DNA of 64,000 nucleotides from Bacteroidaceae bacterium (GCA_017529865.1 JAFXNA010000004.1:124001-188000); one strand, 5' to 3'; shown: positions 32,760 through 42,834, counted from the first letter of the stretch. Numbers and translations are program-made. Notes: a model not told the origin generated them from the sequence alone.

Positions 32760-34040
32760 CTATTGCAACATAAAGAGGGTCTGGGACGTGATTTCCTTTC
32801 CGTTGGTCACAAAGATGTAACTGGAAGCAGGGAACGTCTCATGCAGTTTTTCAATACTGTATTCGTTAGGGCCGACGATTGACGGGTTGAGGAACACAGG
32901 GATGCACTTTCCGCTGAGGAACCATTCGCCACCACGATGCCAGTGACCCATGATGGCCACGTCGAAATCAATGCCCATCTTCATGAACATGCCGTAGTCC
33001 TTGAAATTGTCTCTGGTTACCGTGCTAATCGGGGAGCAGAATGCACCGCCGCCACGATATGCGTCACCGTGTTCAATCTTCCACTTCTGTTCACCAATTA
33101 CGGCAATGTCAGACGGGGCTTCGGAAACATGGACGGAAACAATCATATCGTCGGCAAATGCTTCCTCGATGAACTTGTACAGGATGTACTCGTAGTTATC
33201 GTATGCCTTGTTCTTGGCCTGCCATTTCTGGTTTGTACGGGAATGGTTGCCAACGACGCAGTAAACATTCATCTTCTTGAACTGGCTTCTCAGGCTCTTG
33301 AAGGCGCCTACAATGAACTTGAAGTAGTCCACAAGGAGCTTGGTAAGCGGGCCAGCGTTAGTCTCTTTGAGTTCATCATGGATGTTTCCAGAGAAGAGGT
33401 CACCCAGCATGAGAATGTCAAGGGTTCCGCACTTGTTGTCACGGGCCATTTCGAGGGCCTTTTCAAAGAGCTTGATGTGACGGGCCTTGGAAATATCGGG
33501 ATTGTACTCGTTAATTCCATGGGTGCTAGCACTTGGAACGACTTCGCCATAGTGGGCATCAGAGATGGGAAGAACGAGGTGGTTATCGCCGTCGTTAGCC
33601 TTCTTGACATTGATGTAGAACTTGTCGTATTCGACTTCGGTAAGTTCTGTCTTCAACGCATCAGCCAACTCGGTTGCAACGTATGAACGAACCCTGAGCT
33701 TGTTGTTTTCAGCACGGAGACTGTTCAGTTGCTTTTTTAAGTAGGTATTTTCGCTTTCCTTACGGTCTTCGGACGGGTCTTCCTTGTCCTGTGGATACTG
33801 AGGGACATTCTCGTCCTTGCTCAAAGCCGCATTGTAAGTGTTGAATCTTTCGGAAAGTCTGTCAAAGCGCTTGCGCAACGTATCCTTGGAGATGCCGAGG
33901 CCAGCCTTGTCGATTTCTTTCTGTGCATTATCAAGTAGTTTCTGACGGTTCCAGCCATACTTCTGTGCTATCTTGAAGAGTTCCTTCTGTTCAGCATTCA
34001 GATTGACTATGAACCCGCTTTCGGGGGTACTTGCCTTCAT
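32760..34040 (-). CDS. HTH-coiled-coil metallophosphoesterase
   Basis: 426 residues. Residues about 15-70 look like a helix-turn-helix (YGWNRQKLLDNAQ, then SKDTLRKRF), about 100-120 is a Leu/Asn-rich coiled coil, and residues about 155-420 are a calcineurin-type phosphoesterase with SDAHYGE, LGDLFSG, VGNHSR, IEHGDAY and MGHWHRGG. The same layout is known from other phages and from integrase-adjacent proteins; the substrate is unknown, with DNA ends or cyclic nucleotides as candidates. A TATATT box lies in the 93-base leader, but its -35 match is 19 bases away. Confidence 0.8.
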   Translation of the reverse strand: MKASTPESGFIVNLNAEQKELFKIAQKYGWNRQKLLDNAQKEIDKAGLGISKDTLRKRFDRLSERFNTYNAALSKDENVPQYPQDKEDPSEDRKESENTYLKKQLNSLRAENNKLRVRSYVATELADALKTELTEVEYDKFYINVKKANDGDNHLVLPISDAHYGEVVPSASTHGINEYNPDISKARHIKLFEKALEMARDNKCGTLDILMLGDLFSGNIHDELKETNAGPLTKLLVDYFKFIVGAFKSLRSQFKKMNVYCVVGNHSRTNQKWQAKNKAYDNYEYILYKFIEEAFADDMIVSVHVSEAPSDIAVIGEQKWKIEHGDAYRGGGAFCSPISTVTRDNFKDYGMFMKMGIDFDVAIMGHWHRGGEWFLSGKCIPVFLNPSIVGPNEYSIEKLHETFPASSYIFVTNGKEITSQTLFMLQ

Positions 34041-34133
34041 ATTTAAAATCCCAACAATAGAGGGTTTAACTTCTATGCTGAAATATATGTTTTTCGAAAG
34101 CTACTCTGACAAAAGATTTTTAAATAGTGGATA

Positions 34134-34823
34134 TCAAGCATCAAATTCTTCCATGGTCCAACAATTACCGACCACATTGACCTGAACGCATTTTCCCGCC
34201 GCAATTGAAGTGCCAGCAGAGACAGAATGTTTGAGCGTTCTACCATTGTAATCCACAACGCTTAGAGAAACTGCGTTAGGATTGCCCGTATTGTCAATTT
34301 CAACTGTGAAATTATGAGGAACAGTATCATCAGAACATTTTACAACCAGAGATGATATTGTTGAGAGTGTTATGCTTGAATGGCAGTTGTTACTATCGAC
34401 TTCAAGTACTCCATCTTTGATATTAGACTCATAGAGATATGCGATTTTCAATACCACATTTTTGATTTTATCGTCAAGGCGAATCCAATTATTTCCCATT
34501 ACAAAAGCAGCATTTACCCCATCACCGAATGTATATCTTATTGGTCTTATTCCACTTTCCCTCAACGTCAGTAGACTACCGTCATCCAGTCTGCAAAACA
34601 CCGATTTACCATCTTTTATAGCATTAGATATTGACGCTGCGGTATCCGTGCCGACAGTTTCATCGAAATTGAAAACAACTATATTTTCCAAGCTTGCTAA
34701 TTTCAATTTTGCATTTCCACCCTCGAATGCTACCAGCAAGTAGCCAACTGAACGCAGCTGGTCCATGGTCTTCTCATCAAGTTGCAATACGGTTTTACCT
34801 TCATTTTGAGTTGATTCAGACAT
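34134..34823 (-). CDS. Virion-associated protein, 229 residues
   Basis: Its ATG overlaps the stop of the giant structural gene (TAATG), so it is translated with it. Predicted all-beta with repeated strand-turn units in the C-terminal half (VSLSVVDYNG, HSVSAGTSI and others), like a fibre tip, head decoration or fibre-attachment protein. The end QVNVVGNCWTMEEF is compact and aromatic. No family recognised. Confidence 0.55.
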   Translation of the reverse strand: MSESTQNEGKTVLQLDEKTMDQLRSVGYLLVAFEGGNAKLKLASLENIVVFNFDETVGTDTAASISNAIKDGKSVFCRLDDGSLLTLRESGIRPIRYTFGDGVNAAFVMGNNWIRLDDKIKNVVLKIAYLYESNIKDGVLEVDSNNCHSSITLSTISSLVVKCSDDTVPHNFTVEIDNTGNPNAVSLSVVDYNGRTLKHSVSAGTSIAAGKCVQVNVVGNCWTMEEFDA

Positions 34824-37800
34824 TATCCCTCCGAAAGAATCGGACTATTCGATTCTAGTAAAATTGGTTGACCAGATTCCATTAAAAACATTTTTCTTCT
34901 CGGTAACACCTCGTTATCGTTAAACATGCCCAAAGTAGGCTCGCCAAGGGTTCCGCCAGTCCTTGCACTGTTACTAGGAATGTCAGCACCTGGGTATGCG
35001 CTACGGGCTGGCCTGATATGAAGCTTGATGTTCCAGAAGTTCACCTCTGGGACTGAACCTTCCTTCGGGTCGCCGTTAGCATCCATCGGCGTTGAAATGC
35101 TTTCGTACAAGTTCCTGAACTTGACTGAAGTATTCACCTTTCCGTCGTCATCATACGGGAAGCTCTCCAACAGGAATGGAACGCAACCTGGGTTCATCTC
35201 CATAGGAGGAACATCCACATAGCGTTTATTCATGGCATCAGTATAGTCGCTGCCGACACCACAAGGCATCTGCCATAGAGGTTGTTCGGGGCATGCGGCT
35301 ATGTATTTATTAACGCTGAACTTCTTGTTTTCTACACCTGCACTCATAGGGACACGGTTTGCGTACTCCTTCGGGTTTCCGTAAGAGTAAGATTTTTCAG
35401 TGTAGTCAAGAGTCTTCGCACCGTATAGAGGTGTCAGGTAGCAGGTAGGATATTGTCTGTAATCCTTCACTACCCATCTTCCCAACGATGACGAGAACAT
35501 AGCCTTGACATGCACCCTAGTGTACATTCCACTGAATACATTTTTGATGAAGGTGGCCGACACATTTTCCAACGGGGTTGTCAACGACAGAGGTGCGTAC
35601 TGCGGGTCGCTTGCGCTGTCGGAAATAAAGTTGTATGTCATGTTGACATCTTCAGTATCCTGCCCAGATACGGTTGCCAGGTCACAGTATTTGTGCTGTT
35701 CATGGTTTCGCAAAGAACCATGCCTGTTGTATTCGTCAACTTCATGTACCTGAAGCAAATCACCATAAGGACCACTAGGAGAATTGACGTTGATTGCCCT
35801 GTGAGAATCATACATATGTAACGGCATTCCATTGGAATACATCGTAAGCAGGGATTTCATGTACTCAAAGGCTGGATTCTCATCAATACCCTCGTCTGGA
35901 ATATTGACTGAAATCAGTTCGGCAGTAAGAGCCTTATCCTTAATTACTCTATCGTTATATATTACCACCTTATCTGGTATGGCAAGAAGGGCTCGTTTAA
36001 CGTCTTCGTCCGTCATTTGAGCAACGTCTCGTAAAGCACCCCTGTTCACATCAGGGAATGCAACACCGTCAGTTGACATCACATGTGACATCGGATAGAA
36101 CGGTTCCATGTCACGGTTGTCAAATTCACTCGCCTCGTCAGTAAGCCAAGATATTGACCTAAGACCTCTCTTTATGATAGGGAGCTCAAGCAACCCGTGG
36201 ACGAATGCACCATATTGGTTGCGTGTCTGTTCGTTAGCGTCCGTAATAAACAGTTTGAACACGCTGTTTTCCGCAGTGTAGTTGAACGGAACGTCACCAT
36301 CAGCCTCGTCTGCGTAATTATCCACAGTCCTTTGCGTGGTTCCAGAGTCATCTTTGAAATCACTATACCGTCTGTTACCTACCATAAACGGTCCGAAGCC
36401 ATCCCATTCTACGAACGGGTCAACATTCCTATCATAGAATATTCTGAAGTTGTCGCCGTAAGTGTATTCGTTCCAACCAGCGTAGGCCAGATTTCTTTCT
36501 AGGCTTGCGTCAACACCAAGGCAGTAGTTGGGCAAATGAATTATCTTCGTTTCCCAGTCATTCAGACGGTGAAGATTATCCGTTCCTGACGTGGTTGGAG
36601 CTGGAGTATCAGAACCGTCTCCCCACTTAGTCGTCGTCTTGTCGCCCAAAGTCCTTGAAGAGGTATATCCAACACGGGCCACCTTGAAATCGCCGATAAG
36701 GTCATGGAACGCCTTTGTTGCACGACGTACGACATAGATATCATCCTTGTGTTCTTCATCCACATCAGCATCAAGGGTTTGTGGAAGATATACCCTAAGG
36801 AGTGAACCGAGAACGGAGTTTCCTTCTGCCGTGTCGTTGTTGGATTCACAATAACGCAATTCTGATATCGGATGATATCCACGGAACATGCCGCTGATAC
36901 CAGAATATACCCGTTCATTCATCTCAAACACAAGTCGTGTCAGCGGTTTGTCACCACCGTTAACATAGTCTACATTGGCATTGGTTGTCAATCCTAAGTG
37001 ACGAACACGGTTTCTTCCGTTAAGTCTCCAAGGGAAGGTGTTTGTTGATGTCGGATAGATAGTGGCAATGATAGAATCATTGTCAATCAGTTTTGGCTCC
37101 GTATAATACGGTTTCAAATCTTCCAAAGTCTTTTCGGTATCAAACGCTCCACTATCTTCCGTATGCTCAGTCAATCCATCTTGGTCATCGACCGCCCTTA
37201 CATCGACCATGCAGGTGGCATCCTTGGAATACATCAGCCATCGTCTGCTGTGAACGTCATACGGGAACGCCTTGTCAGTAACCTCTATCGATGTAAAGAA
37301 ACCATGTATTACGTCGTCTGGCTCGCTTGACACTGGAGATGAAAATCCGAACGTGGTAGTCTCTTCTGTTGTCTTTTTTGAGATAATGAGCTTTTCTTCC
37401 TCGTGACCTTCAAGTACGTCAAAATCAAGGAGGTCACCAATCGCAATATCCGTCGGGTCCACGTCAATGTCATAAAGCGGAACATCACCTTCAACCAGAG
37501 ACATGTTGTGTCTAGTACCGTTGTACTCTACTTCATAATAGCCATCATAAGGCTTTTTCAACTCCCTACCAAAATCAACCACAACAGATGTTTCCTTTAA
37601 TTCGGTAACTTTACCGATAACAGGGGTCATGACATCATATTTCAATAAGATGTAATCGCCCACCTTCGATACCTCGTCTACGGTGTCGAACATTACCTTT
37701 GAATGGTCTTGGTTGACAAACGCACCATCATTAAGTTGGTGAGTGGTTGCATTTCCATAGAAACGGAAAGTCTTTGGACATTCATAACGGTTATACAGGC

Positions 37801-39262
37801 CAAATGCGATTGACCCACTCGCTATATTGTACGGATGCTTCGGCACAATCGTAAACGAATCACCTGACGTGGTTATTCCGCTATTCAATACGGAGTTGTT
37901 CGGAAGCGGGGTCTGCTTTCCAGACAAGATATACACCATAGGCTGGGACACATAGTCTGTAAAGCTTTTTAGTGCATTCTTGACATTCGTATCGGTCTGG
38001 CCCACCGTGTTAGGTTGAGTGATGACAGGAAGTGCGACATTTAGTTCAACCTCGGTTCCATCAGCGAGGTCAACCCCAGCAGGAAGATGAATAAAGGTCT
38101 TTCTAGGAGGTGTCTGCACCATGTTTGCCAAATCCTGTTGGATAACAAAAGTGTGACGCTCGCCAGACTTCTCTACTTCGAGTGAGATGTTGTTATTGCC
38201 GCCAGTCAATTCCTCGGAGGGATAATCCTCGTATTCATTAGTGCCAGCAGTTGACATTAGCCAATCATTCAGGACACCTATGTTATACGGCCCCTGCTCG
38301 TCGGTAGCAGAAGTTCCAGAACAATCACCCAGTCCACTTGTATCCAACACATGCCCAAAGCCATCTATGATAACAGTCTTTCCAGCAACCGAGTGAACGA
38401 TTGCACCACGGCTCAGGAACCATTTTACCAGCAGGCCGTGAGCATCTACAGGATATTCGGCACCACGGAACTTACCGCATTCAATAGCGGCTCCAAGAAC
38501 ATGGTTCAGGTAGTCGGCAACCTCTTCGTCGCTAATCCTGTTTCGATAATGGTTACGCACGTTGTCGTTTTCTGTACCGTCAAATGTAACCGCCTTGCCT
38601 GGGTCGCATTTTTCTTCATTGGAGGTTTTGTACATCCATGTGTAATGTAGAATTCCTGAGCTGTTGCTGTCATCTACGACAAGCTTGTATATACCGTTGT
38701 TGTCGCCGCTTCCCGTAAACTTTATGAAGAGCGGATGAGTTTCATCAGTCTCTGTCCTCTCTGGGCGGAACGTTACCGTACACTCAATTCCTTCCTCAGC
38801 CGAAGGACTAATTGGTTCTATCGGAATGTGGTTATCTTTATCCAACGTAAAGTCTCGGTTAAGCGACTCGTATGTAGCATCAGTTACCGCGATAGATACA
38901 TAGCATCCTTCGGTAAAATTAGCATGCTCGCTAGAAATGATATATCCAGTTTCATCCTCAATTAGCTTGGCAGTAACAATGAACGTATCGTGGTCGCTGT
39001 CCGTACGGGGAAAGTCGAAATTGTCTTTATATTCAAGAAAATAAAAGTTCTCTGGTTCATCCTTAGTCAAATCAGGCTTGACCAGCATCTCCGCACTGAA
39101 CGTAGTAGGAGGTACTGAACCAGGCACACCAGGCATATATCCGCTTCGGTTCACGAATGGAAAGCCTAAAGGACTAAGCGTGAAATTTCCGTGGGAATCC
39201 CCCCTAACAGGAACACGTTCATGAGTTACATAATCCTTTATTTTTATACTTCTGCTTTCCAT
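34823..39262 (-). CDS. Giant virion structural protein, 1479 residues
   Basis: The largest gene here. The start is placed at 39262 (MESRSI), which has a GGAG site and lies 21 bases below a late box; the frame extends to 39316 through that box. The protein is Gly/Asp/Thr/Tyr-rich, beta-dominated, with no coiled coil or membrane segment. Size and company (two fibre-like proteins follow) suggest a baseplate wedge (gp7-like) or proximal tail-fibre (gp34-like) role, but I could not match it to either by motif. Confidence 0.6.
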   Translation of the reverse strand: MESRSIKIKDYVTHERVPVRGDSHGNFTLSPLGFPFVNRSGYMPGVPGSVPPTTFSAEMLVKPDLTKDEPENFYFLEYKDNFDFPRTDSDHDTFIVTAKLIEDETGYIISSEHANFTEGCYVSIAVTDATYESLNRDFTLDKDNHIPIEPISPSAEEGIECTVTFRPERTETDETHPLFIKFTGSGDNNGIYKLVVDDSNSSGILHYTWMYKTSNEEKCDPGKAVTFDGTENDNVRNHYRNRISDEEVADYLNHVLGAAIECGKFRGAEYPVDAHGLLVKWFLSRGAIVHSVAGKTVIIDGFGHVLDTSGLGDCSGTSATDEQGPYNIGVLNDWLMSTAGTNEYEDYPSEELTGGNNNISLEVEKSGERHTFVIQQDLANMVQTPPRKTFIHLPAGVDLADGTEVELNVALPVITQPNTVGQTDTNVKNALKSFTDYVSQPMVYILSGKQTPLPNNSVLNSGITTSGDSFTIVPKHPYNIASGSIAFGLYNRYECPKTFRFYGNATTHQLNDGAFVNQDHSKVMFDTVDEVSKVGDYILLKYDVMTPVIGKVTELKETSVVVDFGRELKKPYDGYYEVEYNGTRHNMSLVEGDVPLYDIDVDPTDIAIGDLLDFDVLEGHEEEKLIISKKTTEETTTFGFSSPVSSEPDDVIHGFFTSIEVTDKAFPYDVHSRRWLMYSKDATCMVDVRAVDDQDGLTEHTEDSGAFDTEKTLEDLKPYYTEPKLIDNDSIIATIYPTSTNTFPWRLNGRNRVRHLGLTTNANVDYVNGGDKPLTRLVFEMNERVYSGISGMFRGYHPISELRYCESNNDTAEGNSVLGSLLRVYLPQTLDADVDEEHKDDIYVVRRATKAFHDLIGDFKVARVGYTSSRTLGDKTTTKWGDGSDTPAPTTSGTDNLHRLNDWETKIIHLPNYCLGVDASLERNLAYAGWNEYTYGDNFRIFYDRNVDPFVEWDGFGPFMVGNRRYSDFKDDSGTTQRTVDNYADEADGDVPFNYTAENSVFKLFITDANEQTRNQYGAFVHGLLELPIIKRGLRSISWLTDEASEFDNRDMEPFYPMSHVMSTDGVAFPDVNRGALRDVAQMTDEDVKRALLAIPDKVVIYNDRVIKDKALTAELISVNIPDEGIDENPAFEYMKSLLTMYSNGMPLHMYDSHRAINVNSPSGPYGDLLQVHEVDEYNRHGSLRNHEQHKYCDLATVSGQDTEDVNMTYNFISDSASDPQYAPLSLTTPLENVSATFIKNVFSGMYTRVHVKAMFSSSLGRWVVKDYRQYPTCYLTPLYGAKTLDYTEKSYSYGNPKEYANRVPMSAGVENKKFSVNKYIAACPEQPLWQMPCGVGSDYTDAMNKRYVDVPPMEMNPGCVPFLLESFPYDDDGKVNTSVKFRNLYESISTPMDANGDPKEGSVPEVNFWNIKLHIRPARSAYPGADIPSNSARTGGTLGEPTLGMFNDNEVLPRRKMFLMESGQPILLESNSPILSEG

Positions 39263-39282
39263 CGGGTCTCCATTTTTGCAAT

Positions 39283-39293
39283 TATAGTTTATA
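39283..39293 (-). promoter_or_regulatory. Late promoter box TATAAACTATA (leftward)
   Basis: Minus-strand late box 21 bases before the giant structural gene, back-to-back with the plus-strand box at 39320. Confidence 0.85.
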
Positions 39294-39319
39294 ATCTGGT
39301 ACAGAAAACCAACCAAGAA

Positions 39320-39330
39320 TATAAACTATA
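39320..39330 (+). promoter_or_regulatory. Late promoter box TATAAACTATA (rightward)
   Basis: Plus-strand late box 30 bases before the ATG at 39360. Confidence 0.85.
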
Positions 39331-39359
39331 ATCAGAGGCAATTCCATGAGGAACGCACA

Positions 39360-39764
39360 ATGACCTTTATCAAGTTCATCAACACATTCGTCGAAGACGA
39401 GGATTTCAAGAAAACCATCAACTCCCTCTACGACGTGTGGCGGAAGGAAAATCCGACTTTCGAATCGACTATCACGCCCCAGCCGCAAACGACAGTCTCT
39501 ACGGCAAATACGCCAGAGCAGAACGCTGCCGCACAGAATGGTCAAACATCTGTGAAATCCAGGCCCATCGAAGGAAACCTGGAAAACATGAACGCCAAGC
39601 AGTTTGCTGACGTTGCCGCAGCATTCGATGAAATCGAAAAGAAGAAGGCAGAAAACGAGAAAGAAGCCTTGCAGGCACAAGAGGAAATCGATAAAGACCT
39701 CGATAAGCTCCAACAAAACATCAACGCCGTTGCCAACGGAAAGACCGACAACGTAGTAGGATAA
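39360..39764 (+). CDS. Small late protein with leader-like N-terminus
   Basis: 134 residues with a GAGG site. The first 36 residues (FINTFVED ... NPTFES) resemble the leader shared by other late proteins, ending in F-E-S. The rest is a Gln/Thr/Ala-rich linker (about 38-68) and a highly charged helix (about 75-125, EKKKAENEKEAL...). No domain recognised. Its leader match is weaker than that of the core members, so membership of the family is tentative. Confidence 0.6.
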   Translation: MTFIKFINTFVEDEDFKKTINSLYDVWRKENPTFESTITPQPQTTVSTANTPEQNAAAQNGQTSVKSRPIEGNLENMNAKQFADVAAAFDEIEKKKAENEKEALQAQEEIDKDLDKLQQNINAVANGKTDNVVG

Positions 39765-39768
39765 CAAA

Positions 39769-40356
39769 ATGGCATCAACATTCAGTCAGCAACTAAGATA
39801 TCTCAAGAGACATGAACCCGCCCTGTACGAGTCCATTTCAAAGGTATACCGCAAATGCCTGATGGAATCCAACTTGGCCCCAGAAATGGCTCAAACAGAC
39901 GACGAAGCTGCAGAAACGACTGCCGAAAAGACTGAAATCAAGCAGACCAGAACAAAGGGCGTAGACGACCTTATGGACAAGGTGCATGCCATGGTTGGTG
40001 TCAACGAGAATAAGAAGGAAGGCGATGAAATCTTCGACGCGAAGACGGATGACGTGGAAACCGTCCAACCTGACCCGCAACAGCAGGCCGACTTGTTCGG
40101 CATAGACAACGGGTCACAAGAGGCAGCCCCAACAGAGGAGCTGTCGGATATGGACTTGGAAAACCTCTTCACCGACGAGGAACAGACTGATGCTGGAACG
40201 GAACAGCCTGCCGAAGAAACCCCAACTACGGAAGAAGCACCGCAGACCGAAGAAGCACCAACTACGGAAGAACCCGCAGCGGAACCAGCGACAGACCAAT
40301 CTCAGGAAACTGGACAGGAAGACGTTGGTGATATCGACTTCGACCATCTATTCTAA
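39769..40356 (+). CDS. Acidic disordered late protein with leader-like N-terminus
   Basis: 195 residues, five bases after the preceding gene. Residues 1-36 (LYESISKVYRKCLMES) resemble the shared leader and end in L-M-E-S. The remainder is strongly acidic and mostly disordered, with EEAP-(T/Q)TEE repeats at about 150-170. It could be an internal head protein or scaffold-like chain; the T4 internal proteins are likewise small and cleaved, though basic. A strong terminator follows. Confidence 0.6.
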   Translation: MASTFSQQLRYLKRHEPALYESISKVYRKCLMESNLAPEMAQTDDEAAETTAEKTEIKQTRTKGVDDLMDKVHAMVGVNENKKEGDEIFDAKTDDVETVQPDPQQQADLFGIDNGSQEAAPTEELSDMDLENLFTDEEQTDAGTEQPAEETPTTEEAPQTEEAPTTEEPAAEPATDQSQETGQEDVGDIDFDHLF

Positions 40357-40363
40357 ATACGAA

Positions 40364-40386
40364 AAAGGCGGCTTAAAGCCGCCTTT
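40364..40386. terminator. Bidirectional terminator
   Basis: Perfect 10-bp stem AAAGGCGGCT / AGCCGCCTTT with a TAA loop, between the plus-strand late pair and the converging HD-domain gene; A and T tracts on both sides allow function on either strand. Confidence 0.85.
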
Positions 40387-40406
40387 CATTTATCCCCCAA
40401 ACTAAC

Positions 40407-40922
40407 TTATTCAGCCGTTGGCTCATCATCAAATTCATGAAGCCTGTTGGTAAGACGTTCAATCTCTCGATTGTACTTGCAGGTCTTCCAGTATTCCCTG
40501 TCTGTAGGATATTCCTTTCTGGTTATTACCATGTTGTCCGTCAAGTCGCCAATCTTGACGATTGTGGCAATCTTGTTCTCCATGATTTTACTGAGATACT
40601 CTTCACGACAAGAGGTCTTGTTGTGGGAGAGATGGGTCACAGCCTGCCACACCGTCTCTGGGAAGAACATGCTTAAATCAGTCTGGCAGAAACCACCGTT
40701 GTCCAAGATGTCGTGGAGATAACCTACGGTAATAACGTCGTCACTATAACCATTCTCTTCAAGGAAATCTACAACTCTCTCAATATGGGATAGTAAGGTT
40801 CCACCAGCCTTATCCTTCTGGTCCACATGTGCAAATTCGGCAAAATCGTGTGCTGTCGTCTTCTGGTTTCCAGTGCATTTATAGCATCGTAGAAACGTAT
40901 TTATTTCTGAACGTGTATGCAT
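40407..40922 (-). CDS. HD-domain alarmone hydrolase-like protein (MESH1/SpoT type)
   Basis: 171 residues from the ATG at 40922, which has a GGAG site; an upstream ATG at 40946 is possible. The order of motifs fits the hydrolase half of RelA/SpoT enzymes and stand-alone MESH1: FAEFAHVDQ (H32), LLSHIERV (H46), YLHDILDN (H70, D71), and KIGDLTDNM (D126), the last replacing the usual KLADRLHNM. These would bind Mn2+ and remove pyrophosphate from (p)ppGpp. Length matches MESH1-like small alarmone hydrolases. Preceded by the AAAAAATGTA(A/T)TTTA element, so likely expressed before the late genes. Confidence 0.75.
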   Translation of the reverse strand: MHTRSEINTFLRCYKCTGNQKTTAHDFAEFAHVDQKDKAGGTLLSHIERVVDFLEENGYSDDVITVGYLHDILDNGGFCQTDLSMFFPETVWQAVTHLSHNKTSCREEYLSKIMENKIATIVKIGDLTDNMVITRKEYPTDREYWKTCKYNREIERLTNRLHEFDDEPTAE

Positions 40923-40981
40923 CTTTCTCCATGGTGTTGATGCCAACTGAATTGTATGACATCTCGACCGTCATTCACTAC

Positions 40982-40996
40982 TAAATTACATTTTTT
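40982..40996 (-). promoter_or_regulatory. Conserved upstream element AAAAAATGTAATTTA
   Basis: Third copy of the element; 15 bases identical to the one at 61088-61102. It lies 60 bases before the preferred HD-protein start (36 from the alternative ATG). Confidence 0.55.
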
Positions 40997-41001
40997 AAAG
41001 G

Positions 41002-42810
41002 TTATTCCTGCACGGGAGTAAGCGAAGTTTTTTCGAACGGGTCGGCAAACATCGGGAAACCAGCGGTTTCATAACCCTTGTATTCGTTACCAGGTCTCGA
41101 ATCGTCCATGATGCCCTTGTTAGTCGGGTCAACAAAGCCGACAGGACCAATGAATACATGGTCTGGTAACTGGTAGTAGTCAAACAGCTTCCACTGGCCG
41201 TCTTCACCTTCCTCACCCTTGGCATAGACAAATGTAGCACGGTACATCACTGGCCTGTTGGGAACACCAATGTTTTCGTCATATACGTAGAAGTTGGTAA
41301 GTCTAGCCATGCTGAACTTCGCAATAGGGTTAAGCGTGCATGAGCCAGTCTTGGCCTCGTCAGCATCTTCAACCGAGTAAACGTATATTTGTGCCTTGTT
41401 GATGATAAGGTCGTTGGTAGACTGTCCGTTGTACCCTGGATTAGGCCATATCCTAAAGAAGAAGTCGAATGTGTATCCGTCCTCTGGCGTATTCTCTCCG
41501 TTACCGTTCTCTGACTTTCCGTGAACAGGAAGGTAGATGCACAGCCCCTGGTCGAGGTCTGGACCGTCATAATTGATATAGTTGACGGTAGACACGTTCT
41601 CGTCTGAATGGTCAAACACCATGCTTGCACTGTAATCCTGCCTCCGTGTGATAGGAATGCTCGGGTCGTAAGTGCAAACCCTTCCATCCATCCACACATC
41701 AGCGGTAGAATACGGGTACATCGTGTAGTTTGCCGTATCGAATATCTTGACACGGCGTGCATACGTGCTATCAGCAACCTTGTACTTGGTGCTACCTTCA
41801 ATTCCGATATTCACATTCGTTTCCGCATAGGAATCGTTCGCGTTTTGCAAGACAATTCCCCTAAAGTCATTGTCTGGCTTCATCCTGATAACAGATGAAG
41901 AACTGAACACGTTGCTTATAGGAAGAAGAACAATCTCCTTCCATAGCGGGTCCTCACCCGAATACTCGGAATATCCATATTCAGTTGAAAGGGTTCCCAA
42001 GTAATCAGCAGGGTCACTCAAGTTGGCATTGTCTTCGGCAAGGTTCACGAACATGTGGTAGTTTTCTTCGCCGTCTTCCCCTATGTTGCGTACAACGAGG
42101 TCTCCCTTGTTGTAGGACTTGCCAGATTCCCACACAGAGCCTACATACACAGCCTTCGACGTACCGAGGTCTGTGAGATATAGAGGCTCTGAATCGTTTC
42201 CAGATGTCACTGCATAGACAGAACCTTCGTGAACAACGAAATGATGTTTAACCGCATTTGTAGTTGAACCATAGTCAGAAATTAATGCCGTTGTCGTTGC
42301 AGCAGTTGCTGGTGTCGTCGTATCGTCTTTCGGCTTATCCACGATGAACAGACTATATGCACTTTCCGTTTCTCCCGCCTTGCGGTAAATGGCGTACTGA
42401 AGGGTTTCTGCCTCCGCCTCATTATCAAAGACGAAAGCATCGATGAATGCCCTCCAACTGGTTCCGCCGCTATTAACCACGTTAACGCGGATTACGACAT
42501 CGTCCTTTCCTTCCTCCGTCGCATCCGTGGCTGCAACCATGCCGTATTCGCCGTCAAGGTCGAAAGCATTGGGTGCAACAGGAGTTATCAACGAAATGCT
42601 AGCAGTCTTCGACTGTGCCTTCTTTGTAGGGAAAGTCCATGTATGGAAATACGGGGCGCTGTTTTTCATTAGGCGTACCGTGGTATAATCCTTTTCGGAA
42701 TTATTCCATTCCATCAATGCATTGAAAATCGATTCGTAGTTGTAATTGTTTCTAGCGATGTCACGACCGATAGATTCAATAGGAAATGCATTCGAAAAAC
42801 TCTGTGCCAT
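41002..42810 (-). CDS. Tail-fibre or baseplate protein with carbohydrate-binding-like module
   Basis: 602 residues from the ATG at 42810 (MAQSFS); the ATG-like start at 42825 lacks support. The N-terminal 120 residues would be the attachment part. Residues about 225-260 (VWESGKSYNKGDLVV ... YHMFVNLAEDN) match the W-x-SG-x-Y-x-GD-V pattern of small CBM5/12-like modules common in phage fibres. The C-terminus is beta-rich. Located directly after the giant beta-helix protein, probably a partner in the fibre. Binding target unknown. Confidence 0.65.
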   Translation of the reverse strand: MAQSFSNAFPIESIGRDIARNNYNYESIFNALMEWNNSEKDYTTVRLMKNSAPYFHTWTFPTKKAQSKTASISLITPVAPNAFDLDGEYGMVAATDATEEGKDDVVIRVNVVNSGGTSWRAFIDAFVFDNEAEAETLQYAIYRKAGETESAYSLFIVDKPKDDTTTPATAATTTALISDYGSTTNAVKHHFVVHEGSVYAVTSGNDSEPLYLTDLGTSKAVYVGSVWESGKSYNKGDLVVRNIGEDGEENYHMFVNLAEDNANLSDPADYLGTLSTEYGYSEYSGEDPLWKEIVLLPISNVFSSSSVIRMKPDNDFRGIVLQNANDSYAETNVNIGIEGSTKYKVADSTYARRVKIFDTANYTMYPYSTADVWMDGRVCTYDPSIPITRRQDYSASMVFDHSDENVSTVNYINYDGPDLDQGLCIYLPVHGKSENGNGENTPEDGYTFDFFFRIWPNPGYNGQSTNDLIINKAQIYVYSVEDADEAKTGSCTLNPIAKFSMARLTNFYVYDENIGVPNRPVMYRATFVYAKGEEGEDGQWKLFDYYQLPDHVFIGPVGFVDPTNKGIMDDSRPGNEYKGYETAGFPMFADPFEKTSLTPVQE

Positions 42811-42834
42811 AAAAACTCCATTCAATTAAGCAAC

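Noticed and set aside
34040..34134. TTGTCA ... TATATT considered as a sigma-70 promoter for the phosphoesterase gene
   Set aside because: Spacing is 19 bases and the -35 has a mismatch, clearly weaker than the six promoters with exactly 17 bases.
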